The notes: generated by a model not told the origin, from the sequence alone. Shown: positions 32,949-46,032, counted from the stretch's first letter. The stretch: 64,000 nt of DNA from Papaver somniferum (GCF_003573695.1 NC_039360.1:121606336-121670335), one strand, 5' to 3'. Made by a program: numbers and translations.

Positions 32949-34199
32949 ACGTTTGGCCATGAACAAGGAGTGGGTTAGCACGTTGGAGCGCTATTTATGG
33001 CATGTTGACACGATTGGCATGCTACTGCGGAAAAGTGGCACGTTTGGCATGTTCGGCATGCTACTGCAGCAAAGTGGCACATTTGGCATGTTTGGCATGC
33101 CAATTAGTGTATTGGCGCGGCATGGCATGTTTGGAATGCCACTAGCACGCCGGAGCGGAATGGAACGTTTGGCATGTTTGGCATGCCAATTAGCATGTTG
33201 GCGCGACTTTTGGGAACCCAATTTGGCATCGTGACCATCTGGCGCAACTTTGCCTCTTTTGATACTGTGGCAGGTTTAGAGCGACCTGATTGGTCGAAAA
33301 AGAGGGGTCGGCCAAGCATGGGCGTGGCCACACTTCTGGTGTGCGTGTGGCGGATTTAAAGCGACCTGATCGGTCGATGGAAATAGGGCCGGCAAGTATG
33401 GGCCCAGCCACAACTCATGTGTGTGTGGAGGGTTTAAGGCAACCTGATTGGTCGACAGGAAATAGGGGTCGGTTGAGCAACATGGGGTGTGGCCACTTGC
33501 AAGTGGCGCCGACTGGCCTATGGCATGGCCACACCTTCCTTTGTTGCTTCTCCTATTCCGTGGCTCCTTTTATTCCCTGTTTTCTAATTTTAGGTAGGAT
33601 TTTGCACCTACTAATCCATGACGGATTAATTACCTAGTCCGCCTAGGCTTAATTTCGACAAGCAAGGTCTAATATACTGCACAGAACGCAAAACCCTAAT
33701 TTTTGCAAATTAGTCAGGGTAATCTCTGAATCTTGTGAATTATCACAAAATTGATTGAATTATATGTGTTGACACAGAGTCTTTTAAGTTCATTGCCAGA
33801 GAGCAGTATGCTTTCCGATCAAATACTTTATGCAAGGACCTTAACCTTGATACTTGGAAATTCGTGCTACTCTGCTGCGAGTGAACACAAATTATCATGC
33901 CATATCAACATTAAGGGTTCAGCCGGGGAACATAGCACAAAAAGCATTCAAACAAACTTATATTAACTGAATAATACAGGCAAGGTGCCAAAATTTATAG
34001 AATATCTGGGATTGTTGCTACATGCACCATTCTGGATAGATTTCATGTGAATATATTGAGTTAGTCAATAAATGCGCCAGTGAACAGGTTGAACACTCAT
34101 CACTTTTACATGGCTCCGTTTCTTTGCAGAGTGACGGCATATTAAATGCAGGGTTTTACAAATTTAGCACTGAACTAAAAACTACCATAAATATTAAGT
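32949..34199 (-). repeat. E segment next to D-II, minus orientation
   Basis: Non-coding. 33000-33220 is a degenerate array of TTTGGCATG and CATGCTACTGC words. 33271-33500 holds three units of the 80-bp repeat. The right part is the reverse complement of 14166-14790. Confidence 0.7.
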
Positions 34200-34609
34200 C
34201 CCCTACTTAGCACGTAACAGTGGCATTGTTACGTGGTAAGCATGATATCGTGACAAACCAGGATAAAAATCGAAAAGGAAAGACATGTAAAGGTTACCAG
34301 TAAAAGTTCGACCGACCTTTGGTAAAAAGTACGAGCGGCTGGTGATCTTTGTACTAGCGCTGCTAGCTTGGCCACGGAGCGTTGCAGGTTGAGCGGATGG
34401 CTTGGCTACGAAGCGTTGCAGGTTGAGCGGCTGGCTTGGCCACGGAGCGTTGCAGGTTGAGCGGCTGGTCGTGCTGCTGGTTTGGTCATGGAGGTTGGTG
34501 CCATGGAGTGTTGATGCTGCGGGCCCAGCTGCCTTCTTCCGTGCATGGTTCAAAAGGAAAACCCTCATCTACTCGAATTCAAAGAGCGTTCTGCATATAA
34601 AAGGGTGTG

Positions 34610-34963
34610 CTAACTTCTTCCCCTTTTATCATTCGCTCGTCTGCTTCTTGTGTTCGTTTGCAGCAGCTCGATCATAGGCGTGTCAATCGTTAGCGGCAAG
34701 ATAAGTTCATCTTGTCTTATCTGTGAGTGTAATATCCATGAGTAGTTGATCAATCTTGGACATTTAGCTCGATGTGAATGACTTTCTTTGTTAGCGGTGT
34801 CAATGGAAACAAAGCAATCTCCAATAGGTATAATCAGCAACAAGGCGATCCAGGAGAACTCAAGGTAGGTGCTCTTTTCTATTTTGCGGATGTAACCACC
34901 GAACAGTACCATCGATCTTCTCCAGAATGTGTAATAAGGTTCTGACTCCAGAAGAATGAGCAT
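34610..34963 (-). pseudogene. 117-aa ORF, D-II copy
   Basis: Same length and frame as 15667-16020 with about a dozen replacements. Unknown. Confidence 0.25.
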
Positions 34964-35411
34964 TTAACCTCCCCAGTGGATTTCAAAATTTACCAAACTC
35001 CATTGCACTCCTGGGATGGATGGATGAAATATATGCTCGACAATGATCATGTCAGGGCCAATCTTGGAGAGTGTAACTGCGTTGCTGATCCGTCCTTGAC
35101 TTTAAGTTATTTGGTGTCTGGACTACTGGGCAGGTGTCTGTATTGCTGAGCCACAATTAAAATGTTCTTTAAACTCCTGAGCATTGACCGGAATGAGATT
35201 GTGTTTATTCTGGCTCTTTAACTTACATGCTTATGCTTGCCTTTCTCATTGTGATGATGATATGTTGTGGATGCTCGTAGGGTCGAAATCATCCGGAGCC
35301 TTTGGGTGAAGTAGACGAGATGAGAGGCGTTTCGTTGACGACGTGCTTCTATCAAGTCTTCAAGGATTTCATTCCAAGCGACATCCTTTGAACCATCTTC
35401 TGAATCTTGGA

Positions 35412-35768
35412 TTATTGTATGGAACGGGATGCGATGAGCAGTCCCCAGTTACTCTTCTGTCTGGTCATTAGAGTAGATCCGATGGCGTGGCCGGATATGT
35501 GAATATCTCTGCGGCGTGCTTTCGGAGTCTTTGATGCAGTGTACAACTTCATGTTGAGAGATTCCTGCGGCTCGTGAAGTATCGACAGTGACGATGTTGA
35601 CATCAGAAATAACCTGGTTGAGGGAAGTGAAGGCATCCCATGCTGGTAGTCCCCATGTGTAATTATCTTGAGCCTATTTTCTCTTGGAAGATGTGCTTCT
35701 ACTGCATTCGCTGGTAAGGTGGTGACTGTGTTCAAACTTCTAAACCTGAAGGAGGCTTCAGTCCCCAA
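35412..35768 (-). pseudogene. 118-aa ORF, D-II copy
   Basis: Same length and frame as 16469-16825. Unknown; ends in KSNWGLLIAS. Confidence 0.25.
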
Positions 35769-36489
35769 GTTTAGCCTACTTTGATTGTATCACCTTAAAT
35801 CCACGCCTCTGGGATTCGATACAAGTTTATTGTACTCTCCTGGATGCGATGTTGGGATGCTTGGAACATCACATGGAGGAAATATTCTGGATGACGAAGA
35901 GGTAGAAGTGAGAGAGTTATGTTGTTAATCGTGGCTCCCACTATTTCTTCAAGAAAAATGTTTCAGCCACGTCTGTGGAGTTATCTCATGAATCTTTGAT
36001 TGTTGTTGGGGATGGACTATGATGAGCAGTCCGCAGTCGCACTTCTCTTTAGTTATCGAAGTTGTTTTCTCTGAGTAGGCTTGGGATCCGTCGGGGCCTC
36101 GTAAAGTGTTGTAGGCGCCCTCTAGACAAAGAAGTGATGATATTATTACGCTACACCTTTGAAGAGTAGATGACCTTGTCGTGGCTATGACTTTTTGGTT
36201 GACCGTGTCTTCTGAGCTTTGACAGTGAAGCGATTCCGTGTAGAGCCTCAGTCCCCAAGTGTGGTTTACATGTTTCTATCTTGTATGGTCAGTGGGTTAA
36301 CCATGTAAAGATATCACCATCTTGCATCCGTACTGGTGACTCTATTACTTCTTGCATGTGAAACTAAAATATGGAGAAGTACAAATTACCTTTATGGTGG
36401 TTGTTGCTATGGTGAAGCTCTGGTTGGTATCAACAAACGAGCAACAACGGTTCTTGGCAGCAGATGTGATCAGAAGAGACTTGGCTGGC

Positions 36490-36800
36490 TGCAATCACGA
36501 TCCTTGACATGGAGGAGTGGCGGCTACGGAATGATCCTTGGCGAGAAGAAGTGGCGGCTACAGGCACAAACCTTGGAAGGAAGGAGGAGTGGTGTCTACG
36601 GACACGATCCTCGACAGGAAGGAGTGGAGGCTACGGCACGATCCTTGGAAGGAAGGAGTGGCGGCTACGACACGATCGTTGGCAGGAAGGAGTGGAGTCT
36701 ACGGGCACGATCCTTGGAAGGAAGATGTGATGGCTACTGGCATGAACCTTGGCAGGAAGGAGTAGCGGCTACGGGCACGATCCTTGGAAGGAAGGATTGG
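36490..36800 (+). repeat. Tandem array of about 36 bp (D-II)
   Basis: Degenerate units of ACGATCCTTGGAAGGAAGGA plus GTGGCGGCT, about eight to nine copies. Confidence 0.8.
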
Positions 36801-38524
36801 CGTGGCGGCCACAGGCTCTGGTAACACGCAAGGATTTTCTCGGACATTATGGCCCAAAAGAAGGGTTCCTCCTTTTAATACAACTCATATCCGTGAGGTT
36901 ATTCTTCTTGCCCTTATCTTTTCTTATTTCGGTAAAGTAGCTCTTCCATGATTCTCTGCGTGCGGCAGCTTTCCTATTGTTGCTTGCCTGCGGCCTTGGT
37001 GTATCGACTTGATGAAAATTTCAGATTCCTGTCTTCTTGATAAAACGACCGCAAAATCTTCGTCTGATATCAGAATGAGGTGATTGACTTCTCATTCTTT
37101 TGATAAGAGAAAAATCTAACTTTTGCAAAAAGAATTTATTCATTCGGAGTCCGTTTGGTGGGTGAAAAGTACCTGACACCGAGAATTCAGAACTTTCCAG
37201 GAGGAATTCTGTAGGTTTTCAGCTGTCACGTAGTCGGGAGTTTTGGATTCTATTTATAGCTCATTCATAGGATTTATGTGCCCTTTTAGTATGTTGTAGA
37301 AGACTTCCATACCAATCGTTTGGTATATGTATCACTCCCAGAGTCTTCACCAATTAGCACCATTAGTGTAAAAACATTTCTGACAGAGTTCTTGCAAAAC
37401 GACCTGTAACCTTTCAAACCAGATGTCATGTCCGTGGGTGACGCTGCTGACGAGGTGTCTCTCTTTGTGAGTTATATGTTGATGTGTTAGTACAAGCAGT
37501 ATACTTGGAAATCGAGGGCTTTAATTTTGAATCTCATGACGTAGTCATCGAGATGTCTATTAGTTTGCTGGAACATCCCAGTGTAGGTTCTTCCGGTAGG
37601 CAATTTGGAGAACTCTTCAGCATTACCCGCTTCTCTCGGCAAAGAAAATATGGGAAACGTGGATCCTTTTGGTGCAACAACTTTTTGAATCTTCCTCTGC
37701 GTGAAGTTATCTCGGCTACGTATTCATTCCTGACATGATGGTGTGGACACCGTTATCTTCTTGAGGCTTCTCTCTTGTCGTGTCGGCTCCAGTAGATCTG
37801 AAGATGTCCCAGGCTTGCTCTTGCTTGGGTCGGCATAATAGGAGAACCCCTATGAATGATTTGGAGATGTGTCAAGCCTCCTTTATTATTGTAGATGTAC
37901 GAATTCCCAGAATTGCGCCATGGTCTGGATCTATACATTTTGTTGATGAAGTGATAGTGGATACTCCTGACCATAAAATGGTAGTAGTGGTGGAATGGAG
38001 ATAGACCCTTGCTTTCGTGATCTCTGCAGGTGCCTTTCTAGGACTCCACTGGTGTTGAGATTTGTTGTCGACTATTTTCATACTGGAAAAATGGCTATGC
38101 GAATCTTCCTTTTATCTCCCCGAGTGTGGACCCTGAAGACATTAATATCGGTGATAACTTTGAGGCATTTCCGTCTTGCTCCATATAACACTTATGGTGT
38201 TGCAGATGTGGCTGCTCCATTTGAACCTCGAGAGAATCCATTGTGCCTTCTAAGTAGTAATCACGCCTTCATGTGTCTTTACGCGGCTTTATGTTACTTT
38301 CATCTAGGAGATTTACTGGTGCTCAGCTATCCAAGGCAATTCCAGTAGCATTGCTTGAAATAGCATTTTTGTGAAACTTCTTAGCGAACAGAACACCGCA
38401 ATTGAAATTGTCCGTTGAATCTAAATTGAGTTTAATGATTGAATTGGGTCTAAGATCCACCCTTTTCAAATTGAGAAAATTGGAATGAATCCTGAGAAAC
38501 TGATTTTGCAACCGAGAGATTAAT

Positions 38525-38544
38525 CTCCCACTGTGGTCGCCAAT
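38525..38544 (-). promoter_or_regulatory. Primer binding site of D-II, minus strand
   Basis: The same 20-base site as at 19577-19596, adjacent to the LTR start TGTTTGTGGG at 38545. Confidence 0.55.
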
Positions 38545-39380
38545 TGTTTGTGGGTAAAAACTGTTTCTGCTGGTTTTGGTAAATTTGGGTGTGTGGATGA
38601 GAAACAAATATCAACCTAAAACAAATGCACTGCACAAGAGTACTTTAGATTCAAGAGATCAATATGTACAATCCTGGCCTAAACCAAGAAATGACCGTTC
38701 CAGTCTTGCTTCGGTCACAAAGTGAATGAAAAAGGTTGGTCTTAGGGAGGGAAGCGAAGAAGGTGTTGAGACCAGAAGGGTTAATTCTGAAGGTGTGGCT
38801 ATTTTATGGCTTGTATCAGAATTTGGAGCTGGCTTGCGGAATGAAAGCTATCAGTTCTTTGGTGTTTTTTTGGATACTGTGTTGTTGTTCTAACCAAAAC
38901 TTGCTTTTTGGTTGAAAAAGGTAGAACCTATTTATACAAGTCATATTGAACGCACCCTGATCTCGTAGAAAGTGGGAATGATTGAGTATGGAGAAGTGGG
39001 GTAATGTGTAAATTCCAGGGACCACGTTCCCACTATGAATGAGACGGGTTAGTTTACACCCACAACTTCTTGCCGCCACTAACTGCCCTGCTTTCTGACA
39101 CTTTATTGTAATGGGAGTGTTGCACGCCGCACGCTGTAAACCGCCAGACCAATACCCTGATGAGCATCCCCCAGTTTGTGACATGTTTGATGTCTCGAGT
39201 GTTTTCGTGGAAAATGTGCAGCGGATTGCTGAGTGGGTCTTGTATGCAATACCTTATTATTCTGATTAGTTGTACGCCAACTAGGTGGCGGATAACCATG
39301 TATGGAAAGTCAAGTCAGGAGACTTACCGTAAAAGAATATCGTGTGATGCTATTAGGTTAGTCTCGGTTGGTGACCTAAG
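38545..39380 (-). repeat. D-II LTR; right boundary uncertain
   Basis: Starts TGTTTGTGGG on the plus strand. A minus-strand TATAAATAG lies at 38928-38936. Matches D-I 19597-20186, then 23919-23972. I cannot fix the right end; it lies between about 39190 and 39380. Confidence 0.6.
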
Positions 39381-41104
39381 CCTTACCATGGGTCGGTCAA
39401 TTCCGTGACGGATTTGGACGACCGGGATTTGTAATTCATGAGAGGAGGGGGTCGTTGATTACGGCCACATTCCGTTAGCACCTGGTGATGGCATAATGGC
39501 GCCAGTTTTATGGTGGCACGATTGGCACATGTCAGTGGCGTAATGGCGCGACTGATACATGCCAGTGGCATAGTGGCACAATTGGCATACGCCAGCGTCA
39601 TAGTGGCGTGAGTAGCACCTAGAGTAGCCGTGGTCGTTATACCTTGGCATATTGGTGTTGGATCCAAATGTGGCTCGGTAATTATGGCTCATGTTGCCGT
39701 ATCAAACCTAATGCCCTAAGTAGCATTATTTGGCGTGGTTGGCGTAGTGGCCTTACATAAATAAGGGTTTGGCATGCCAGAACCCTAATTAGCGCGTGTG
39801 GCATGTGGTCGCGGAACGGTGACGTTTTTTGTGCAGATGGTGCCATGGCCGCATCAAAGGAATTATGGCAGGTTCATAGTGTGGGAATGACCACAGGCGC
39901 AAGGATAGCCATGGGTGGCCACGGCGTGGCGCCATTGCTAGGGTTTCCTGGCCCCGCATGGCTCATGGCATGTTGTGGGGCCAAAGTGGCGTAATTCTGG
40001 GCCACGACTAGAAATTAGGGTTTCGACTAATGCCATTGAAGCAAAAGTCGTGTTTTGATCATAAAACCCTAATTGGAGTTTGTTATGGCTTTAGACACGA
40101 ACAAGAAGTGGGTTAGCATGTAGCCGCGCTTGTTGTGGCACGTTGGCGTGGCATGACACATTTGGCATGTCGATTAGGATGTTGGCGCGGCAGGGCGCGT
40201 TTGGCATACCAATTAGCATGGTGGAGTGGCAGGGCGCGTGTGGCATGCCAATTAGCATGGTGGTGTGGCAGGGCGCATTTGGCCTTTAATGCATGTGGAG
40301 GGTTTAAAGCGACCTGATTGATCAAAAAAAGGGGTCGGCCAAACATAGGGCGCGGCCACACCTCTAGTGCTCGTGGCGCATTTAAAATGACTGTCGATGG
40401 GAAAGAGGAGGGCCGGCAAGCATCATGGGGGCGTGGCCATCTGCAGGTGGTGCCGGCTGGCCTATGGAACAGCCACACCTCCCCTTGTTGCGGCTCCTCT
40501 TTTATTCCTCGTTTTCTGATTTCGGGTAGGACTTTGCACCTACTAATCCATGGCAGATCAATTGCGTAGTCTGCCTAGGTTTAGTTTCGACCAGCAGGGC
40601 CTGATATACTGCGCAGGGGGCAAAACCTAATTTTTGCAAATTAATTAGGTTTATATTCGAATGTTTTGAATTATCACAAAATTGATTAAATTCGGCGAGT
40701 TCTGTGTGTTGACACAGATTTCTTTAAGTTTATTGCCAGAGAGCAGCACGCTTTCTGATTGAGTACTTTTATGCAAACCTTAACCTTGATACTTCGGGAA
40801 ATTCATGCTACTCAGCTTGCGAGTGAATATTAATTGTCATGTCATATCAATATTAAGGGTTCATCCGGGGAACATAGCATAGGAAAAACCATACACTAAT
40901 GAGTAATATAGGCAAGAGTTTACAGAATGTTTCGGATGGTTGCTACATGCACCATTCTGAATAAATATACTGAATTGCTCAGTACATGTGTGAGTAGAGA
41001 GGCCCGGGCACTCATTACTTTAATATGGCTCAGTCCTTTGCAGACGGCGCATTAAATATAGGGTTTTACATTTTTAACCCTGAACTAAAAACCACCATTA
41101 ACAT
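39381..41104 (-). repeat. E segment next to D-III, with GGCATG-rich arrays
   Basis: Non-coding. Degenerate short repeats of TGGCGCAATTGGCACA and GCATGCCAATTAGCATGGTG type occupy 39480-39640 and 40130-40280. The right part (40290-41104) is co-linear with 33230-34195 and ends in the reverse complement of TGTTAATGGTGGTTTTTAG. Confidence 0.65.
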
Positions 41105-44100
41105 ATAATCCCATGCTTAGTACGTAACAGTGACATTTTTGCGGGGTAAACATTAGATGGTGACAGACAAAGCTAAAAATTGAAAAGGAAAGACATGTTG
41201 AGGTTACCAGGAAAAGTTCGACCGACCTTTGGCAGCAAGTACGAGCGGCTGGTGATCTTTGTACTGGCGCGCTGCTAGCTTGGATACGGAGCGTTGCAGG
41301 TTGGGAGGCCGGTGTTCCTCGTGCTGGAGCGCTACTTGTTCGGTCATGGATGTTGGTGCCATCGAGCGTTGGTGTTGCGGGCCCAGCTGCCTTCTTCCGT
41401 GCATGGTCCAAAAGCAAAAACCTCCTCTATTCGAATTTCAAAAGTGTTATGCATTTAAAAGGGCGTGCTAACTTACTCTCCTTTTATTATTCGCTTGTCT
41501 GTTTCTCGTGTTTGGTTGCCGCAGCTCAATCATGAGCGTGCCTGTCGGCGGCGGCAAGGTAAGTTCATCTTGTCTTCGTATTTTAGATGTGAGTGTAATA
41601 TCCATGAGTAGTTGATCAAACTTGGACATTTATCTCGGTGTGAATGACTTTCTTTGTTAGCGGCGTCAACAGCAACAAAGCAATCTCGAATAGTTATAAT
41701 CAGCAGCAAGGCGAGCCAAGAGAACTCAGGGTAGGTGCTCTTTTCTATTTTACGCATGTAGCCACCCAACAGTACCATCGATCTTCTCCGGAATGTGTAC
41801 TAAGGTTCTGACTCCAGAAAAATGAGCATCTAACCTCTCCAGTGGATTTCAAAATTTACCAGACTCCATTGCACTCCTGGGATGGATGGATGAAATATAT
41901 GCTCGGCAGTGATCACGTCAGGGATAATCTTGGAGAGTGTAGATGCGTTGTTGATCCATCCTTGACTTTAAGTTATTTGGTGTCTGGACTGCTGAGCCGG
42001 TGTCTGGAAGGCTTATTCTTGCCTTTCTGTCTGCGATGATGATATGATGTGGATGCTTGTATGGTCGAAATCTTCCGGAGCCATTGAGAGAAGTAGATGA
42101 GCTGAGAGGCGTTCCGTTGCCGGCGTGCTGCTATCAAGTCTTCAAGAACTTCATTCCAAGCGACATCCTTTTAACCACCTTCTGAATCTTGGGCTATTGT
42201 ATCGAATAGGATGATGAGCAGTCCCCAGTTACACTTATGTCTGGTCATAGATACGATGACGTGGTCGGATATGTGAATATCTCTGCGGCGTGCTTCTAGA
42301 GTCTTTGATGCACGTGTATGGCTTCATGTTGAGAAATTCCTGCGGCTCGTAAGGCTTCGACAGTGACGATGTTTACATAGGGAAATGAAGGCATCCCATG
42401 CTCCCCTGTGTAATTATCCTGAGCCTATTTTCTCTTGGAAGATGTGCTTCGACTGCATTCGTTGGTAAGGTGGTGACTGCGTTTAAACTTCTAAACCTGA
42501 AGGAGGCTTCAGTCCCCAAGTGTATCCTACTTTGATTGTATCACCTTGAATCCACGCCTCTGGGATTTGATACAAGCTTATTGTACTTACTGGATGTGAT
42601 GCTGGGATGCTTGGAACATCTCATGGACGAAATATTCTGGATAACGAAAAGGTAGAAGTGGGAGAGCTATGTTGTTAATCGTGGCTCCCCCTGTTTCTTC
42701 AAGAAAAACGTTTCAGCCGCGTCTATGGAGTTATCTCATGAATCTTTGATTGTTGTCAGGGATGGACTGGGATGAGCAGCCCCCAGTCGCACTTCTCTTT
42801 AGTTACTGAAGTTGTTTTTTCTGAGTAGGCTTGGGATCCGTCGTGTCCTCGTAAAGTGTTGCAGGCGCCTTCCAGACAGAGAGGTGATGATATCCTTACG
42901 CTACACCTTTGAAGAGTAGATGACCCTGTCGTGGCTACGATTTTTGGTTTACCGTGTCTTCTGAGCTTTGACAGTGAAGGGATTCTGTGTAGAGCCTCAG
43001 TTCCCAAGTGTGGTTTACATGTTTCTATCTTGTATGGTCGGCGGGTTGACCATGATAAAGATATCACCATCTTGCATCCGTATTGGTGACTCTATTACTT
43101 CTTCCATGTGAAACTAAAATATGGAGAAGTACAGATTACCTTTGTAGTGGTTGTCGCTGTGGTGAAGCTCTAGCTAGTATCAACAAACAAGCAGCAAAGA
43201 TTCTTAGCAGCAGCTGTGATCAGAAGAGGCTACATTGTCGTGGGAACAAAATAGGTTGGCTGGAATTGCATGGGCGTCCATGGAAGCAAGGGGATTGGCT
43301 GGATGTGTAAGCGAGTAAAATTGTTCACGACCACGAGCTTTGGTGGGATGGGACAAAAAGTGGCCACAACTACGAACCTTGGCTGGCTGCGGTCACGATC
43401 CTTGACAGGGAGAAGTGTGGCGGCTACGTCACGATCCTTGGCAGGAATTCGTGGCGGCTATAACGCGATCATTGGTAGGAATGAGTGGCGGCTACGGGCA
43501 CGAACCTTGGAAGGAAGGAGTGGTGGCTACGACACGATCCTTGGTGGGAAAGAGGCATTGAAGCGGCTTCGGCTCCTGAAGAGGACGTTGAAGCGGCTGT
43601 TGGGGCGAACATTGAAGCGGCTCCTGGAAGGAACGTTGAAGCGGCTCCTGGAGGGACGTTGAAGCGGCTTCTGGAGGGAATGTTGAAGCGGCTCCTTGAG
43701 GGAACGTTGAAGTGGCTCCTGGAGGGAATCGTTGAAGCAGAGCGGCTTCTGGAGAGAACGTTGAAGCGGAGCGGCTTCTGGAGAGAACGTTGAAGCGGAG
43801 CGGCTTCTGGAGAGAACGTTGAAGCGGAGCGGATTCTGGAGAGAACGTTGAAGCGGAGCGGCTTCTGGAGCGAACGTTGAAGCGGATTCTGGAGAGAACG
43901 TTGAAGCAGCTTCTGGAGAGAACTCCAGTGAGGGCGCCATTAACCCTTGACTTCGAAAAACGGTTGATACGATATGGCGGATGGGAAGACGTCACACAAT
44001 TAGTGATGGTCAGCAAGTCGTGTTTTCTCCTCATGGGAAAGAATACGCTTCTCCTGTTTGATTTTCCGTTGCAAATCTCAGAGTCTTGACAGTTACAATG

Positions 44101-44367
44101 TTGAGGTCGGAGGCCGTGTCAATCAGCATGTTGTCAAACTCGATATCCTTCGAGTGAGCAGTGGTTAGGAGTCCCCAGTTCCATCTATCAATCGTGCTTT
44201 CCAGGAGAGGTTGGGTTTGGGAACGACTCACCTGGATGGAAATAGATGCTTTCTTGATACAGTGCGGTTGAGGGTTGCAAATATGTCTTGACGCTGCGTC
44301 TTGGAGAAATGCAGAATCTCACATAAATATTCTATCATAGACTGTACGATTTTGTGGACGGAATCCC
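41105..44367 (-). mobile_element. D-III internal region, truncated by element F
   Basis: Third copy of D, co-linear with D-I and D-II to about 43550, with several deletions (for example near 42000 and 42390). It has its own repeat array at 43551-43925. It is interrupted at 44368 by the LTR of F. Non-coding apart from short ORFs. Confidence 0.6.
43551..43925 (+). repeat. Tandem array of 27-33 bp units (D-III)
   Basis: About thirteen units of GAAGCGGCTCCTGGAGGGA plus ACGTT, with 27-bp spacing on the left and 33-bp spacing on the right. Both are multiples of three, so long repetitive ORFs appear on both strands. Not present in D-I or D-II. Confidence 0.85.
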
Positions 44368-44989
44368 TGATACGTATTGATCTTTGTACCTTGGCGACTA
44401 TTATTATAGAGGCGGAATTCAGAATAATAATAAACGAAAACTAGAAAACAGAACACACTAGAAATCAGATTCGAATAAAATATCTTCTCTAGATTATGAA
44501 CAAGAAAACTATTACAATTCTCTCTTTGTTACGCTCACAATCTCTCTAAACAGTGGATAACCTTAAACTGTCTTACTAAGCTTGCTTTTACAATAATTAA
44601 TTTCCTCACAAACTTATCTCTTTGATCTAGGTGTGTCTGTATCACAAACCACACTCTATATGTCTTAGCTTTGAGCTAAGCATTTCTATTTATAGGTTTA
44701 ATGGTTTCCAAACCTTCTAGGAATCTAATTCCTTATCTAGGAATAATTCTTTTTCTAGATATATTTCCTTATCTAGGAATAATATCATGTCTTAGGAATA
44801 TTTCCTTATCTAAGGATAATTCCTTTTCTAGGTATATTTCCTTATCTATGAATATTACCTTGTCTAGGAAATATTTCCTTATCTAAGAATACTGCCTAAA
44901 AATCAGTATTCATTCCAAAATTATAATTTTATCCTCAATCCTTCTTGAGGATCACTAGTTCCTGGAGAGAGGAAGATACACATGTATCA
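44368..44989 (-). repeat. LTR of element F (622 bp), minus strand
   Basis: The plus strand runs from TGATACGTAT to ATGTATCA, the two ends forming inverted TGATAC/GTATCA. A minus-strand TATAAATAG lies at 44686-44694. To its right on the plus strand is TGCGCCCCCACTC, which on the minus strand is the polypurine tract GAGTGGGGGCGCA. So this is the 3' LTR of a minus-strand element. Degenerate repeats of TTTCCTTATCTAGGAATA lie at 44715-44890. Confidence 0.8.
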
Positions 44990-45025
44990 TGCGCCCCCAC
45001 TCAAGAATTTGAACTCCTGTGAAAG

Positions 45026-45796
45026 TTAGATTTGGAGGTTAGGGAACTCGAAGGTTCCTTTCACCCTGCTGAACCATCTATCTTTGTTGGAAACTTGAGC
45101 TCGACGTTTAATTTGGAAAGCGTCCATATACCCTCCTCTTGTCTTAGTCACTCTTCGCTCCATAATGCAATCTTCTTCGATTGGTTCTTCTCGATTAAAC
45201 CACAAGTCTTCCACATGTGGCAAGATTATCTTATCATCTCCATCATTATCTAGTAATGGTGGTTCAAACATCTTAAACCTTCCTAGGTCGTCTTCTTGTT
45301 GTTTGGTTAGGGTTTCCAAACAAACTCTACTCGGCTTCTCGTCAAGAGAACGGGTCACAAGGAGAATGAAATTCGTACTAGCATTCACCAACCGTTTAGC
45401 CTGAGTGGCTGTAATCAAGCTTGTTCCCTCAAGAGGAGAGTCTACAGCTCGTATTACAAAAGATTTCCCATCTTTGGTAAAGGTATACTTCTGGTTTCTC
45501 CTATGTAAAACCGCATCTCGATCCCACAAGCAAGGACTACCAAGTACAACCTGACAAACATCTAATAGAACCACATCGCATGTAACCTCATCAATGTATG
45601 ACTCATCAAAAGCAAACTTGAACGTACACTGCTCTGCAACCTGTAACCCACCTTCCTTTTGAAGCCACCCTAAAGGATAGGGTTTCGGATGTTTGAAAGT
45701 CTTCAAACCCAACTTCTGTACCAAAGAATGTGAAAGTAAATTCTTCTGACTTCCTGGGTCAATAACAACATCTATAAGTGTTGTCTTAACTTGCAT
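45026..45796 (-). pseudogene. Protease of element F joined to a chromodomain-like end
   Basis: This 256-residue ORF starts with a Ty3-type aspartic protease: VVIDPGSQKNLLS is the active-site region (DPGS in place of DTGS), followed by LDVCQVVLGSPCLWDRD, the flap and C-terminal part. In an intact element RT, RNase H and integrase would follow. Here the last about 60 residues instead resemble the C-terminal chromodomain of chromovirus integrases (MERRVTKTRGG, then KRRAQVSNKDRWFSR). This suggests a deletion that removed most of pol. The polypurine tract lies just downstream. Confidence 0.65.
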
Positions 45797-45831
45797 CTTA
45801 ACTGTGAAGAGTCGTTCCCTAAGATCATCTT

Positions 45832-46032
45832 TTAAGGTCCTTCTTTTGCTCCTGCCATAAGAGAGAGCTTTGAGTTGGGTTCCGTTATTCCTTGGACTTC
45901 TATTGGAGCCTGTGCGACTAGTGTTGCCATCATGGCTTCTCTCTTTTGCAACCTTTTTGGTTTTAGATTAGGATACTTCATCCAACACTTGTCGACAACA
46001 TGTCCTGTTTGTTTGCAATGAGTGCAAATCAA
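45832..46032 (-). pseudogene. Gag nucleocapsid zinc knuckle of element F
   Basis: A 66-residue ORF with CX2CX4HX4C (CTHCKQTGHVVDKC) near the start, the nucleocapsid motif of Gag. Frameshifts separate it from the capsid part (46029-46448) and from protease (45796). Confidence 0.75.

Larger units (their letters stand above)
34200..38544 (-). mobile_element. D-II internal region
   Basis: Second copy of D, co-linear with 15356-19596. Contains the 37-bp array (34366-34466), the TATAAAAG box (34596), the conserved ORFs (34610-34963 and 35412-35768) and the 36-bp array (36490-36800). No gag or pol. The rest is non-coding. Confidence 0.6.

Noticed and set aside
39383..39692. Minus-strand ORFs rich in Cys, His, Ala and Thr that look like a metal-binding repeat
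   Set aside because: They are translations of the degenerate TGGCGCAATTGGCACA repeats in segment E.
43492..44034. Minus-strand ORFs of 180 and 137 aa rich in Ser, Arg, Phe
   Set aside because: By-product of the 27 to 33-bp array, whose unit is a multiple of three and so leaves several frames open.
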